This document shows, in pieces, positions 9,002 to 17,957 of a DNA stretch of 49,847 bases. The position numbers were made by a program, and so were the translations under genes. The notes below the pieces were generated by a model that saw only the letters and a program-made list of their open reading frames with translations, ran no database searches and had not been told where the DNA came from. Source of the stretch: Marinobacter sp. (lineage in GTDB: Bacteria; Pseudomonadota; Gammaproteobacteria; Pseudomonadales; Oleiphilaceae). The stretch is from NCBI GenBank assembly GCA_018066865.1, contig JAGPVT010000023.1, forward strand, positions 1 through 49,847, written 5' to 3'. Within the stretch, counting starts at the first letter, position 1; the number at the start of each line of letters is the position of its first letter.

Positions 9002-10465
9002 TCATGACCTTATTCGGGTGATTGTATCGATAACCATCCTTTTTTGTTCCTCCGGCAGTAATTTCCAGAGAAGGGGGGCCAGTAATGCGACGTACAACAC
9101 TCTCGCCAAAAAGCCCGTAACCGATAACTCTTCAAGATACGAAAAAATCAGCCCGGTCAGGAGGATGCCTCCTAGGCACAAAATGATCCTGAGCCAAACA
9201 CCGAGTGGAATGCTTGAGTGGAATCGCGTTGACAGTCTGAAGGGGATTGCCAGGCCGCTGAGGAAGACGCTTAACGAGAGCGAGAAGGCGGCACCGGAAA
9301 GCCCGAATCTCTCAATCAGGTAGGGGGTAACCACAATAGCTACAATGTAGGAAACCAGTGAGCTGATGGAGAAAAACTTCACATCATCAAGTCCCACCAG
9401 AAGCTGTTTGTAGACATTGACTATGACATGCATGCTTTGCCAGAAAACGAACAGATAAACGTAGTCAGATGCGGGCCTGAATTCGGAGGAGTACAAAATC
9501 GTTAGGGCAAGGTTGGGAAAAAGAAGAAATGGAAGGGAAAGCATGAAAGTGATGAGAACCATCAATCCCTGGAATTCATGAGCTTTTCTAAACTTCTCTT
9601 CGTTCGAAATGTTCCGACTCAGAATCGGTGTCAGGTAAAGAAAGTTGAGTGGGCTCGATATGGCCCCCAGTGCCAGGGCGATTGCGAACAAGGCCTGCAG
9701 CAATCCGGCCTGCGTCTCGCCCATGGTCGAAAAAACCTCATAGCGTGCTACCAGCATCGCGATCGAGTAGGCAGATAAAGCCATATGACCGTACAGGGAA
9801 AAGGAAATGATTTCGGGACTTCGCCGCAACTCCTTCAGAATACCCGCGGATGGATCGTGGACATGTAATGACAGCTTTTTTTTGATATACCAAACCGATC
9901 CAATGGTGGTCGCCACGCCGGTAATGGCCACAAAGATATAAATAGCCTCCATCCCGAAAAGCCAGGCGGCGCTGCTCGCGGCGAATGCCAGACAGAAGGT
10001 GACCACAAGATTCAGGGTTGCACTAGCCGACGTCATCTGGGCCGCAGCCAGCGTATGAACAAAAAAGATTCCCAGCATAATTGCGGGAACGTTGAGAAGT
10101 GCGATCAGAATGAACAACTTGTATGGGGCCAGTTCGACCCCAAAGATCGCGGGGTGCCAGTAAGTGATGCCGATGACCAAGCCGGTAGTCACTAAGGAAA
10201 GTAGTAACAGGCCGGACAGAAAACTGGAATAGACGGTTTGGAAGCGCCGGGTTCCCTCGCTGTGTGCTCGCGACATGAATTTCAAAGAGAAGAACGGAAT
10301 ACTGAATCCAGCCACCTGTACGACGGTAAGCACGACCTGGTCAATCGTTGCAATGATCCCGAAACCTGTTGGACCAAGGGCCACGGACAGGATTTTGGCC
10401 CGAACCATTCCCGTCAGAATAATAAAAACCTGGATAACGCCTACGGAGATGAGGACCCTGGACAT
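9002..10465 (-). CDS. Wzx-type polysaccharide flippase (MOP/MATE superfamily)
   Basis: The 487-residue protein is hydrophobic throughout with 12-14 predicted membrane segments, the normal size for Wzx. The N-terminus (VLISVGVIQVFIILTGMVRAK) and following ALGPTGFGIIATIDQV match the first two helices of the polysaccharide-transport branch. The family moves undecaprenyl-linked repeat units across the inner membrane. ATG at 10465 is the natural start. It lies leftward, upstream of the methyltransferase and glycosyltransferases, and is one of two flippases in the window (the other at 41698-43143). The family is clear; which repeat unit it serves is not. Confidence 0.88.
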   Translation of the reverse strand: MSRVLISVGVIQVFIILTGMVRAKILSVALGPTGFGIIATIDQVVLTVVQVAGFSIPFFSLKFMSRAHSEGTRRFQTVYSSFLSGLLLLSLVTTGLVIGITYWHPAIFGVELAPYKLFILIALLNVPAIMLGIFFVHTLAAAQMTSASATLNLVVTFCLAFAASSAAWLFGMEAIYIFVAITGVATTIGSVWYIKKKLSLHVHDPSAGILKELRRSPEIISFSLYGHMALSAYSIAMLVARYEVFSTMGETQAGLLQALFAIALALGAISSPLNFLYLTPILSRNISNEEKFRKAHEFQGLMVLITFMLSLPFLLFPNLALTILYSSEFRPASDYVYLFVFWQSMHVIVNVYKQLLVGLDDVKFFSISSLVSYIVAIVVTPYLIERFGLSGAAFSLSLSVFLSGLAIPFRLSTRFHSSIPLGVWLRIILCLGGILLTGLIFSYLEELSVTGFLARVLYVALLAPLLWKLLPEEQKRMVIDTITRIRS

Positions 10466-11084
10466 TCTGCACTGGCCTGTATCAAGGTTGGTGGAGTCGA
10501 CGGAAAACGAACCTACTCGCCACCATAGACTCGAGAAAACCTTTTACCGGATTCTGGTTCCAGGTCGGGAGAGCCGAATGTCCGGATGCCGAGAGTATAC
10601 CGGTGCAGAGCAGCTTGAGTAAGGTGGTTTTATCTGTGGAGGCGCCCCGGCGTTGGTCATGGAGATCGCGGGGCGTTTGTGCATTGTCAACTGGGCTCCA
10701 TTGCATAGAGAAGCCGCTTGCATCAGAATAATGTGTACTCCTAGGTAAGAATACGTATAGTAAGGCGCTATGTGTGTCCACCTCTTATAGCTGGCTATAG
10801 CTGGCGCGGCCCGCACAGGCTGAATGTCGTCGAGAGGGCGGTTTGTGCAGTATCCGGACTCGCTCTGCATAACGGACATAAGGAAATGGATGTCGGCTGG
10901 CAATGCGTGACAGCAGCTTTAGATAGCACGCTGAAAGCCATCGGTCGGTACAGGGAAAATCTCGATAAGGTTCGGGCACCTATATGAATATGAACCAGAT
11001 ATCCTTGATCGGTGTTTACCCCGGAATCACTGAGGAGATAATCAGTTACATGCTGGAAATCTTCAGAAACTTCTTGGATAACCT
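10466..11084. other. Divergent intergenic region, 619 bp, no complete gene
   Basis: This gap separates the leftward flippase from the rightward methyltransferase, so it must hold promoters for both. Short open frames exist on both strands, but none has family-like sequence, a good ribosome site or plausible composition. The exception is the last 100 bp, listed separately as a possible aminotransferase remnant. I found no convincing sigma-70 pair, riboswitch or tRNA. Confidence 0.4.
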
Positions 11085-11088
11085 ATGA
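10984..11088 (+). pseudogene. 34-codon frame resembling the C-terminus of a DegT/DnrJ/EryC1 aminotransferase
   Basis: From ATG at 10984 the frame reads a short peptide containing ISLIGVYPGITEEIISYML and ends in TGA overlapping the ATG of the next methyltransferase. DegT-type sugar aminotransferases commonly end with a strand and helix of the form SLP-x-YPGLTDEEIDYVI, which this matches in pattern. An in-frame stop (10966-10968) lies just upstream, so the rest of such a gene is gone. It could instead be a real small peptide coupled to the methyltransferase by the ATGA overlap. The similarity is judged by eye and is modest. Confidence 0.35.
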
Positions 11089-12035
11089 CGACCGGCTTCA
11101 GCCAGGCCTCAACTCGGGTGCACGACAAGCTGTTCAAGCTTGGCGATGCAGACAGTTACAACGAAGTGGTTGATCTGTTTGACAAATACACCGAGCAGTT
11201 CACCCGGCATCTGCCGGCTCCCATGATGGCAATGGCCGCTGTACAGGCCAACCAATGCATACTGGATATTGGCACCGGCACAGGGATCGTTGCGTTGGAG
11301 GTTGCCCGTAGTCTTAGTGAAGGGGGCAGGATTGTCGGAATTGATCTTTCCGATGGTATGCTGGCCACAGCGAGGGCAAAGGCGGAGAAAGAGGGCTTGG
11401 CCGAACAGACTGAATTTCTCAAAATGGATGCTGAGGCGCTCCAGTTCGAAGACAATGCTTTCGATAATGTCCTTTCCCTGTACGCCCTGCGCCACTTTCC
11501 AAACCCCGAAAAAGCTGTCGCTGAAATGCACCGTGTTCTCAAACCCGGCGGCAGTGTGGTTGTCGCGGTTGGAAGCCGACCGGAACTGCTATCCAGGGGT
11601 GGCGTGGTCGCAATGTCCCGGAGAATCACCAGCATCATCAGGCGTCTTGCCGGCCGGGAACTGGCTGCTTGTGAGTTCCTGGATCAACTGGTTAATCAGC
11701 ATATTCCTGAAATCGTCAACAGTGACACAGCGCATTGGACGGCCGATCGTCACGGATTTACGGGGTCAGTGAGGGGCCTGCTTGAGTCTGCGGGCTTCAC
11801 CGATATCGACAGTACCTGGCGCGGACAATATTCAATTATTGAGTCGCCCGAGGAATTCTGGGAATTGCAAATGACCTTTTCCAGCCTCGCCCGCAAACGT
11901 ATAGGGCAGGCGGAAGATTCGGTGGTGGACGGATTGAAAAACGAATTCATATCGACTTGCGAAGGTGTTCTGGCAAGGAAGGGTCGGCTGGTTTACCAGT
12001 CCGGGGCCGCAATCATTTCTGCGGTCAAGCCCTGA
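11085..12035 (+). CDS. Class I SAM-dependent methyltransferase (UbiE-like)
   Basis: The 316-residue protein has a full class I core: motif I ILDIGTGTGIVALEVA, motif II with GIDLSDGMLATAR, DAEALQFEDNAFDNVLSL (motif III region) and EMHRVLKPGGSVVVAVGS (motif post-III). The N-terminal 60 residues and the C-terminal 120 residues, probably the substrate cap, are not distinctive. It resembles UbiE/Coq5-type enzymes but is longer, and its place in a polysaccharide locus suggests a sugar or lipid-carrier substrate rather than a quinone. ATG at 11085 is coupled to the small frame before it. It precedes the FAD oxidoreductase by 93 bp on the same strand. Confidence 0.85.
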   Translation: MTTGFSQASTRVHDKLFKLGDADSYNEVVDLFDKYTEQFTRHLPAPMMAMAAVQANQCILDIGTGTGIVALEVARSLSEGGRIVGIDLSDGMLATARAKAEKEGLAEQTEFLKMDAEALQFEDNAFDNVLSLYALRHFPNPEKAVAEMHRVLKPGGSVVVAVGSRPELLSRGGVVAMSRRITSIIRRLAGRELAACEFLDQLVNQHIPEIVNSDTAHWTADRHGFTGSVRGLLESAGFTDIDSTWRGQYSIIESPEEFWELQMTFSSLARKRIGQAEDSVVDGLKNEFISTCEGVLARKGRLVYQSGAAIISAVKP

Positions 12036-12128
12036 TGGGGCCTACCGTGACCAAGCAGTCATTGCTGCCGTCTCGACTGTTACAGCAGTTTGAAACAGAG
12101 ATGCTATTTAATCCGGGAAGATAAAATA

Positions 12129-13952
12129 ATGAACTCAACAGATAGCAAAGTTCGCTGTGTGATCATCGGCGGCGGCCCTGCCGGGTTGACCGCCGCTCTG
12201 GAGTTGTCGCGGGCCGGGGTCGAGCCGATTGTTTTCGAAATGGACAAGCAGGTCGGGGGGATATCACGCACGGTCGATTATAAGGGCTATCGCTTCGACA
12301 TTGGTGGTCATCGGTTTTTCACGAAGGTGGACAGGGTTCATAGCTGGTGGATGGATATTCTTTCGGACGAATTCCTGGTACGGCCGCGCCTGTCGCGTAT
12401 TTATTACCAAGGCAAGTTCTTCGATTATCCGTTGAAGCCAAAGAACGCGTTGCTCAATGTTGGGCTAATGGAAGCCATTCTCGTGGGGTTAAGTTACCTC
12501 AAAGCGCAGGCATTTCCCTACAGGGAAGAGAAAAACCTCGAACAGTGGGTAACCAACCGCTTTGGTAAGCGACTGTTTACAATGTTCTTCAAGACTTATA
12601 CCGAAAAAGTCTGGGGTATGAAGTGTACTGAGATTGGGGCGGACTGGGCGGCCCAGCGCATCAAGAACCTGAACTTGGGCAAAGCTGCGTTATCAATGCT
12701 CGCTCCCAAACTTCTGACCGGCAAAAATCAGATCACGACACTGATCGAGGAGTTCTACTATCCCAGGCTCGGTCCTGGCCAGATGTGGGAGCGTGTGACC
12801 GACATGCTGGAAGAAAGGGGGTGTCCGGTCCGCCTGGAGCATCGGGTGAAAACGATACATCGCGATGGCGAGCAGGTTATTGGTGTTACGGTGGTCGATG
12901 GCGATGGCAATGAGGAACGCTTCGACGCCGACCATGTTATCTCCACTATGCCTATCAAGGACCTGCTCAACGTTATGGATCCTGCGCCGCCGGTGGATGC
13001 CCTTGAGGCTGCTAACCGGCTCAGGTACCGTGATTTTCTTACCGTGGGACTGGTGATCGATTCGCCGGAACTGTTTCCGGATAACTGGATTTACATCCAC
13101 TCGCCGGACGTGAAGGTTGGTCGTATCCAGAATTTCGGCAACTGGAGCCCCTACATGATTCCGGATAAATCAACCAGTTGCATTGGGCTGGAGTACTTCG
13201 TCCAGGAAGGCGATGAGTTATGGACCGCTGATGACGAAGCGCTCATCGAACTGGGCAAGAAGGAAACCGCGAAGTTGGGCCTGATTGATCCGGATAAGGT
13301 CATAGATGGTGTTGTGATACGGATGCCCAAGGCCTATCCGGTTTATGACCATGGTTACAAGGAAAACATTGATAGCATCCGTGGATACACTGACAAGATA
13401 CCAAACTTGCACCTGATTGGTCGCAACGGCCAGCACCGCTATAACAATCAGGATCACTCAATGGTCACTGCCATGTATGCAGCGGAAAACATCCTCGGTG
13501 CGAATCACGATGTGTGGGACGTCAATGTGGAAGAGGAGTATCACGAGGAAGCCCACGCTGAAAAGGGTCACGGTGCGAGTGGTGAACGTCTCGTACCGCA
13601 ACGGGTGCGAGAAGCGTCTCCGATAGAAATTCTCAACGACGCCTTCGCAAAATACGATCCGGTCGCTCTGGGCGGAGCGCTCGGCACGATGCTCGGCTTC
13701 GTGGTATTTTTGGCGACTGCAGGTCTGCTTTTGAAGGGAGGCGAAGATGCCGGGGCGACCCTGGCATTGCTGGGCAATTATTTTCCCGGCTATAACGTCA
13801 CTTGGGCCGGTTCTTTAGTAGGTGCTCTTTGGGGCTCGATATTCGGCTATATCATCGGATTCGTCATCGCTGTGGGCATTAATGTCACAGTATCGATACA
13901 CCTTGGCAAACTTCTCCGGCGCCTGGGTGTGCTGGATGGACCAATCGGTTAA
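12129..13952 (+). CDS. FAD-dependent oxidoreductase (UDP-galactopyranose-mutase-like) with C-terminal membrane module
   Basis: The 607-residue protein begins with a dinucleotide-binding motif, [20 protein letters not shown] (about residues 9-28), and [11 protein letters not shown], then [12 protein letters not shown] as in amine-oxidase and UDP-galactopyranose-mutase-like flavoproteins. [19 protein letters not shown] near residue 440 is the second FAD-contacting stretch. The final 95 residues hold two hydrophobic helices around [16 protein letters not shown], an addition absent from ordinary mutases and repeated in the next gene. ATG at 12129 is preferred over ATG at 12090 because it puts the FAD motif near the N-terminus and follows GGGAAG. 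It may make an unusual sugar form at the inner membrane; the reaction is not determined. Confidence 0.82.
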   Translation: MNSTDSKVRCVIIGGGPAGLTAALELSRAGVEPIVFEMDKQVGGISRTVDYKGYRFDIGGHRFFTKVDRVHSWWMDILSDEFLVRPRLSRIYYQGKFFDYPLKPKNALLNVGLMEAILVGLSYLKAQAFPYREEKNLEQWVTNRFGKRLFTMFFKTYTEKVWGMKCTEIGADWAAQRIKNLNLGKAALSMLAPKLLTGKNQITTLIEEFYYPRLGPGQMWERVTDMLEERGCPVRLEHRVKTIHRDGEQVIGVTVVDGDGNEERFDADHVISTMPIKDLLNVMDPAPPVDALEAANRLRYRDFLTVGLVIDSPELFPDNWIYIHSPDVKVGRIQNFGNWSPYMIPDKSTSCIGLEYFVQEGDELWTADDEALIELGKKETAKLGLIDPDKVIDGVVIRMPKAYPVYDHGYKENIDSIRGYTDKIPNLHLIGRNGQHRYNNQDHSMVTAMYAAENILGANHDVWDVNVEEEYHEEAHAEKGHGASGERLVPQRVREASPIEILNDAFAKYDPVALGGALGTMLGFVVFLATAGLLLKGGEDAGATLALLGNYFPGYNVTWAGSLVGALWGSIFGYIIGFVIAVGINVTVSIHLGKLLRRLGVLDGPIG

Positions 13953-13981
13953 TGTTCAAATAGGGATAAAGGGGCCGTTTC

Positions 13982-14311
13982 ATGAATAAAGAGCATTTTT
14001 CAGAAGATGAATGGAAAGCCATTGGTCAGGCTATCGCCCGCCTACGGGCGTCCGTGATGGCAGTGACCTTCGGAATCGTCGGTGGCCTGATGTTGTTTGT
14101 GGCAACCACCTGGCTGCTCATCCTTGGCCCCACAGGAGATTCTGAACATGTTGGGCCGACACTGGGCTTGCTGGCAAATTTCTTTCCTGGCTACAGTGTT
14201 AGCTGGTCCGGGGCGGTAGTTGGGTTGTTTTACGGCGCGCTGAGCGGAGCTGTCTCTGGCTTTGTGTTGGCGTTCGTCTACAACCTTATCGTCGTCTTCC
14301 GGAAGCGCTGA
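13982..14311 (+). CDS. Small two-helix membrane protein, homologous to the C-terminal module of the gene before it
   Basis: The 109-residue protein has a charged N-terminal helix (EDEWKAIGQAIARLRASV), a membrane helix, then GLLANFFPGYSVSWSGAVVG and a second helix ending in a basic RKR tail. It aligns by eye with the last 95 residues of the preceding oxidoreductase: N-[YF]-FPGY-x-V-[TS]-W-[AS]-G-x-[LV]-VG, with GxxxGxxxGF-like spacing after it. It starts 29 bp after the oxidoreductase stop on the same strand, so it is probably cotranscribed. It may pair with the module of the oxidoreductase in the inner membrane. I do not recognise a named family. Confidence 0.7.
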   Translation: MNKEHFSEDEWKAIGQAIARLRASVMAVTFGIVGGLMLFVATTWLLILGPTGDSEHVGPTLGLLANFFPGYSVSWSGAVVGLFYGALSGAVSGFVLAFVYNLIVVFRKR

Positions 14312-14364
14312 AAACGTTTTAGGCCAGTGAAGGGAATATGAAGCAGGGTTTAGCTTCCATTCAG

Positions 14365-15357
14365 TTACTGGTGCGTTTTCATTTCGTCGAGAAAAGCTTC
14401 GCGAGCCTGAGACTGGGATATTGAAAGGCCTTCCGGCACCGGTTCTTCGGTGCCGTCTTCTATGCAATGGTAAAAGTCACCCAGCAGGTTTTTAAGCCCC
14501 GGATAGGCGGGCTCCCGGTAATACAGCCTTGATACCATGTTGATGCCGGCTATAAAAAGCTGGTGTATAGCATCGGAAAAAGGGTAAATCATCTTTCGAT
14601 AGCGGGAGACCTTGCCCGGATAGTGCAGACAGTAGCCGTGGAAAAAATCCAACAGCAGAGTTCCGCGATCACCCCGAATTTCCATACGGCATCGGGTGGG
14701 CTTGGCCGACATGCTGAACGTCATTGATAGCGGTACCCCGTCGAACAGGCATTGTGCCCCGACCTCTCCTGCCATTGGGTGTTGCATCTGCCAATCCAGA
14801 TTGGCAATGGATGTATCCGGCCACAAGGCAGTCATGACGGAAAACGGGTGCGGCAAAACATCGGCTACCACAGCATTCTTTTCGGCTTCGCTCTGACCGT
14901 CCGCACCGGCGGAGCACACGAGAAAATCGATACGGACTGGTTTGCCAATTTTCCCGAGGTACTTCCTGGCCTTACGGACGCCATTCTGAAAGGCAAACTG
15001 ATGAACCGGGCATATTTTTTTCCCGTTTTTGCGCGCCACCTCGTAAAGTTTGCGCACATCTGCGGCCGAGCCCGCAAGAGGCTTCTCGCAGACAATATGG
15101 GCCCCGCGATCAAGTATTTGTTCACACAAGGTCTTATGTGTCTGAAGGGGGGTGCAGACGTGTACAACATCCGGCGAGCAGGCTGAGAAAAGCGCATCAA
15201 TCGAACTGAAAACTTCCACGCCATGCGCCCTGGCCGCTAGCGCCCGAGCAGATGTTTCATTGACATCAACTATGCCCACAACATCCGCACCTAGTCTGCG
15301 CGCTGTATACATGTGCCATCGACCCATGAGCCCGGCACCAACAATTGCGATTTTCAA
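14365..15357 (-). CDS. Gfo/Idh/MocA-family oxidoreductase
   Basis: The 330-residue protein is full length for this family. The N-terminal Rossmann motif is IAIVGAGLMGRWHMYTARRLGA. The family signature HIVCEKPLAG carries the catalytic lysine, and DVLPHPFSVM holds the histidine expected in the active site. The C-terminal half forms the alpha/beta domain. Members act on sugars and nucleotide sugars with NAD(P). It converges with the small membrane protein gene and follows the ferric-reductase-like gene on the minus strand, 60 bp downstream of it. Its substrate could be an EPS precursor sugar; it is not closely alike to the fragment at 2-499 in visible sequence. Confidence 0.85.
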   Translation of the reverse strand: MKIAIVGAGLMGRWHMYTARRLGADVVGIVDVNETSARALAARAHGVEVFSSIDALFSACSPDVVHVCTPLQTHKTLCEQILDRGAHIVCEKPLAGSAADVRKLYEVARKNGKKICPVHQFAFQNGVRKARKYLGKIGKPVRIDFLVCSAGADGQSEAEKNAVVADVLPHPFSVMTALWPDTSIANLDWQMQHPMAGEVGAQCLFDGVPLSMTFSMSAKPTRCRMEIRGDRGTLLLDFFHGYCLHYPGKVSRYRKMIYPFSDAIHQLFIAGINMVSRLYYREPAYPGLKNLLGDFYHCIEDGTEEPVPEGLSISQSQAREAFLDEMKTHQ

Positions 15358-15417
15358 ATTATCTCCGTTGAATTGATTATCTGCTTGTGCTCGCCGCGTA
15401 GCGGCTAACGATCCCGT

Positions 15418-16065
15418 TCACTGACGCGAGGTCTTGATTCGCTGGTACTTTATAAAACCTGACATCTGAACAGCAAAAATGGTCAGCGTTATCGCAAGCA
15501 ACAGCACGGTATAAAGGCCGATGCGTTTTTCGAGGAGCTGATAGACCAGGCCATGAATCGGTATCGCCAGAGCCAGAAAATACGTTAATCGTTGCCATTT
15601 TTTCCATGAAGACGCTCCCATCATACGAAGAGAGCGATTATTGGACAGACAAAGAAGCGCAATCATTATGAATGTACAAATCAATCCGAGATAATTGGTC
15701 AACCCGAACGCATCGGTTCTGAATGGGATGGCGTGCGATTCGCCGGGGGGGTAGATAAAATAATGGATAAACCGCCCCCCCATGTGGGCTTGCAATCCGA
15801 CTAACGTATGAACTATTGCCAGTAGGGCGGCCCAGATCCCCAGATCCCTTCTAAGGAGACTCGACACCGGGTTACGTCTGGACAGTATCAGGTTCAGGGG
15901 ACCGATAGACAGGGCAGCGGCGAAATAGAGCAAGCCCATGTAAGCCGTGCCAATGGAGATCGCCCGCACCAATGGTTTCTCGGGTACCAACTGACGAAAG
16001 GCGTAAACCAGAACGCATGCTATTATGAACAGGAAAAGATACCTAAACCCTCTCATCATATCCAT
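15418..16065 (-). CDS. Ferric-reductase-like transmembrane protein (MsrQ/YedZ-like domain)
   Basis: The 215-residue protein has about six membrane helices. Histidines suited to bind b-type heme lie in AIVHTLVGLQAHMGG and LAIPIHGLVYQ, and the layout matches the ferric-reductase-like transmembrane component family (MsrQ/YedZ). ATG at 16065 is chosen because upstream AAAGGC can serve as a ribosome site and the first helix then starts correctly; ATG at 16125 adds 20 residues without structure. No soluble reductase partner such as MsrP is beside it. It starts divergent from the GH30-like lipoprotein gene, so its promoter overlaps that gene's leader. Its role in an EPS locus is unclear. Confidence 0.7.
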   Translation of the reverse strand: MDMMRGFRYLFLFIIACVLVYAFRQLVPEKPLVRAISIGTAYMGLLYFAAALSIGPLNLILSRRNPVSSLLRRDLGIWAALLAIVHTLVGLQAHMGGRFIHYFIYPPGESHAIPFRTDAFGLTNYLGLICTFIMIALLCLSNNRSLRMMGASSWKKWQRLTYFLALAIPIHGLVYQLLEKRIGLYTVLLLAITLTIFAVQMSGFIKYQRIKTSRQ

Positions 16066-16199
16066 TGATCTGCCTTTGGCCAGTATTCGGGGATTACAAG
16101 GGGAAAACCGCAGAGAGTATACCATCCGGACAGGTGTGTCAGAAGCAGCAACATCTTCACTGTTTCGGCACGGCGTTCCCAGACATGTTGAGAAAGCTC

Positions 16200-17789
16200 A
16201 TGACGCTGAACAATGAAAACCTCCCCCATCTCTGTAGGCCGAAGCCGGCTTCGGCTAAATGGTCCGGATTCGTTTCACTCCTGGCAATCGTATCCTTCCT
16301 GATTTTGGCGGCCTGCAAGGCAGTTCCATTGGAACCGGATTCCGAGAAAACGGTTAAGTCCGTCACCGTGCGGATAGACAATGCCATCGAATACCAGGAA
16401 ATCGCCGGATTTGGCGCCACAACCCTCGCCGGCATTATGGTGACGGGAAACGGAGTGCACGACCTCCTGAGCACAAGCTTAAGGGATCAAGCCCTGGAGG
16501 CTATCTACGGTGACGTGGGACTGAACCTCGGCAATCTGCAATTGTGGCAGGAGCCGAGCAACGACAATGACGATCCTCTGCTTATCAAAAAGGATGGTTT
16601 TCGTTGGGCGGCATCAAATGCGATGTACGAACTGCTCGTGCGTCCTGCAAAATCCTACGGATTCAGTGATTATTCCCTCGGCCTCACGATAGACATGCGC
16701 CGTGAATTACACTGGATGAAGGAACTGCGCAAAAGTGATTACAGGCGTTATCTTCAGGAAACCGCTGAATATGTGGTCGCGGGCGTCGCACACTGGCAGG
16801 AAATAACCGGGACCGTACCGCGACTGATTACCCTGTTTAATGAACCGCTGAGCGGCAACCAGGAGCTGCAAGGTGGCTCAACCCAGGAAATAGTGGACAT
16901 TATCAAGTCCGCGGGTGAACGTTTGCATGAGGAGGGGTTTACCGAGACGAAATTTATTGTTCCCGCGGAAGAGACCGTTACCAAATCTATTGAAACCAGC
17001 CGCTCCATACTCGCCGATAAAGTCGCTCGCTCTCACATTGGCGCGCTGGCTTATCACGCTTATCCGTACGATTCTGCCTACTCCAGTGTCCGCCATATCC
17101 TAGAAGCATCAGGGAGGGGGCGGCCGGATCATGATGAAATGCGGAATCGCCGCCAAATTTATGAGCTCGCCGCCCAGTATAAGCTGCCTGTTTGGATGAC
17201 AGAGACTTCCGAAGGACCGGGTCGCGCTGATTATCCATTCGGCTCTCCGGAAAACCTGCGGGCTCGCGCCAATCACATTCATGATGAGCTGGTTTACGCC
17301 AATGCATCAGCCTATTTCGCGATGTATAACCTGTGGGACAGGCAAAGTCACGAGGCCCATTTCAAAAACAGAGCCATCGATTTTTTCAGTGAGTCCAGTC
17401 ATATCGCACTTGTCGATCAGAAAACATCTGAGGTTCATATAAGCGGAATCGGATTCGCCATTGGCCACTTTGCCCGCTGGATTACGCCAGGTTCATTGCG
17501 GATTGATGCCGTATCAGACAATAAACTTGTCAAAGTGACAGCATTTCGCTCTGACAGGCGGAACGAGCTGGTTCTGATAGTCATCAATAACTCGAATTTC
17601 GAGGCCGAGATGGATTTTTCAATGGAACATATGGCCTTGCAAGGAATTGTAAAAGGGGAATATTCGGACAGGTCAAACCGCTGGAAACAACTTCCACCCC
17701 TCACGCCTTCAGATAACGCGAGCTTCAGATTAACTGTTGGTCCAACAAGCGTGACTTCCTTGTCCGCAACCCTGGTTAATCCGGGTTAG
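16200..17789 (+). CDS. Secreted GH30-like glycoside hydrolase, lipoprotein
   Basis: The 529-residue protein carries a signal sequence with a lipobox, LILAAC, giving a lipidated Cys39. The rest resembles clan GH-A family 30 enzymes: IAGFGATTLAGIM at the N-terminal edge, acid/base Glu215 in TLFNEPLSGNQE, and nucleophile Glu335 in PVWMTETSEG, about 120 residues apart as expected. A C-terminal beta-sandwich region holds AFRSDRRNELVLIVINNSNF, typical of GH30 side domains. ATG at 16200 is chosen because GAGAAA lies 6 bp upstream; ATG at 16185 would also work. GH30 members cleave xylans, glucans or fucosides, so it may trim or degrade the polysaccharide outside the inner membrane. Its substrate is not predictable. 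Confidence 0.8.
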   Translation: MTLNNENLPHLCRPKPASAKWSGFVSLLAIVSFLILAACKAVPLEPDSEKTVKSVTVRIDNAIEYQEIAGFGATTLAGIMVTGNGVHDLLSTSLRDQALEAIYGDVGLNLGNLQLWQEPSNDNDDPLLIKKDGFRWAASNAMYELLVRPAKSYGFSDYSLGLTIDMRRELHWMKELRKSDYRRYLQETAEYVVAGVAHWQEITGTVPRLITLFNEPLSGNQELQGGSTQEIVDIIKSAGERLHEEGFTETKFIVPAEETVTKSIETSRSILADKVARSHIGALAYHAYPYDSAYSSVRHILEASGRGRPDHDEMRNRRQIYELAAQYKLPVWMTETSEGPGRADYPFGSPENLRARANHIHDELVYANASAYFAMYNLWDRQSHEAHFKNRAIDFFSESSHIALVDQKTSEVHISGIGFAIGHFARWITPGSLRIDAVSDNKLVKVTAFRSDRRNELVLIVINNSNFEAEMDFSMEHMALQGIVKGEYSDRSNRWKQLPPLTPSDNASFRLTVGPTSVTSLSATLVNPG

Positions 17790-17957
17790 GCACCGTGACA
17801 GAGAGAGTTTCCCGCAAAAGATGCCTTGTAACTACCCAGGTCGTGCTGGACTTTTGGGGCTTAAGTTGATGACATTGGGGCTGTAGAGAGCTATGTCTTT
17901 TTAGGATGGAGAGCCCCCAGTATCCCTCTCCTTGGGGTGAGGCCGTTCAGCACTGTT

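Noticed and set aside
10544..10903. Minus-strand open frame of 119 codons in the gap upstream of the flippase.
   Set aside because: There is no ribosome site, no recognisable motif, and the sequence is rich in rare residue combinations; it is probably chance.
17790..17957. Convergent gap after the GH30-like gene, considered as the end of another insertion sequence (CTTAAGTTGATGACATTGG near 17860).
   Set aside because: There is no second end, transposase fragment or target duplication; the resemblance is from memory only.
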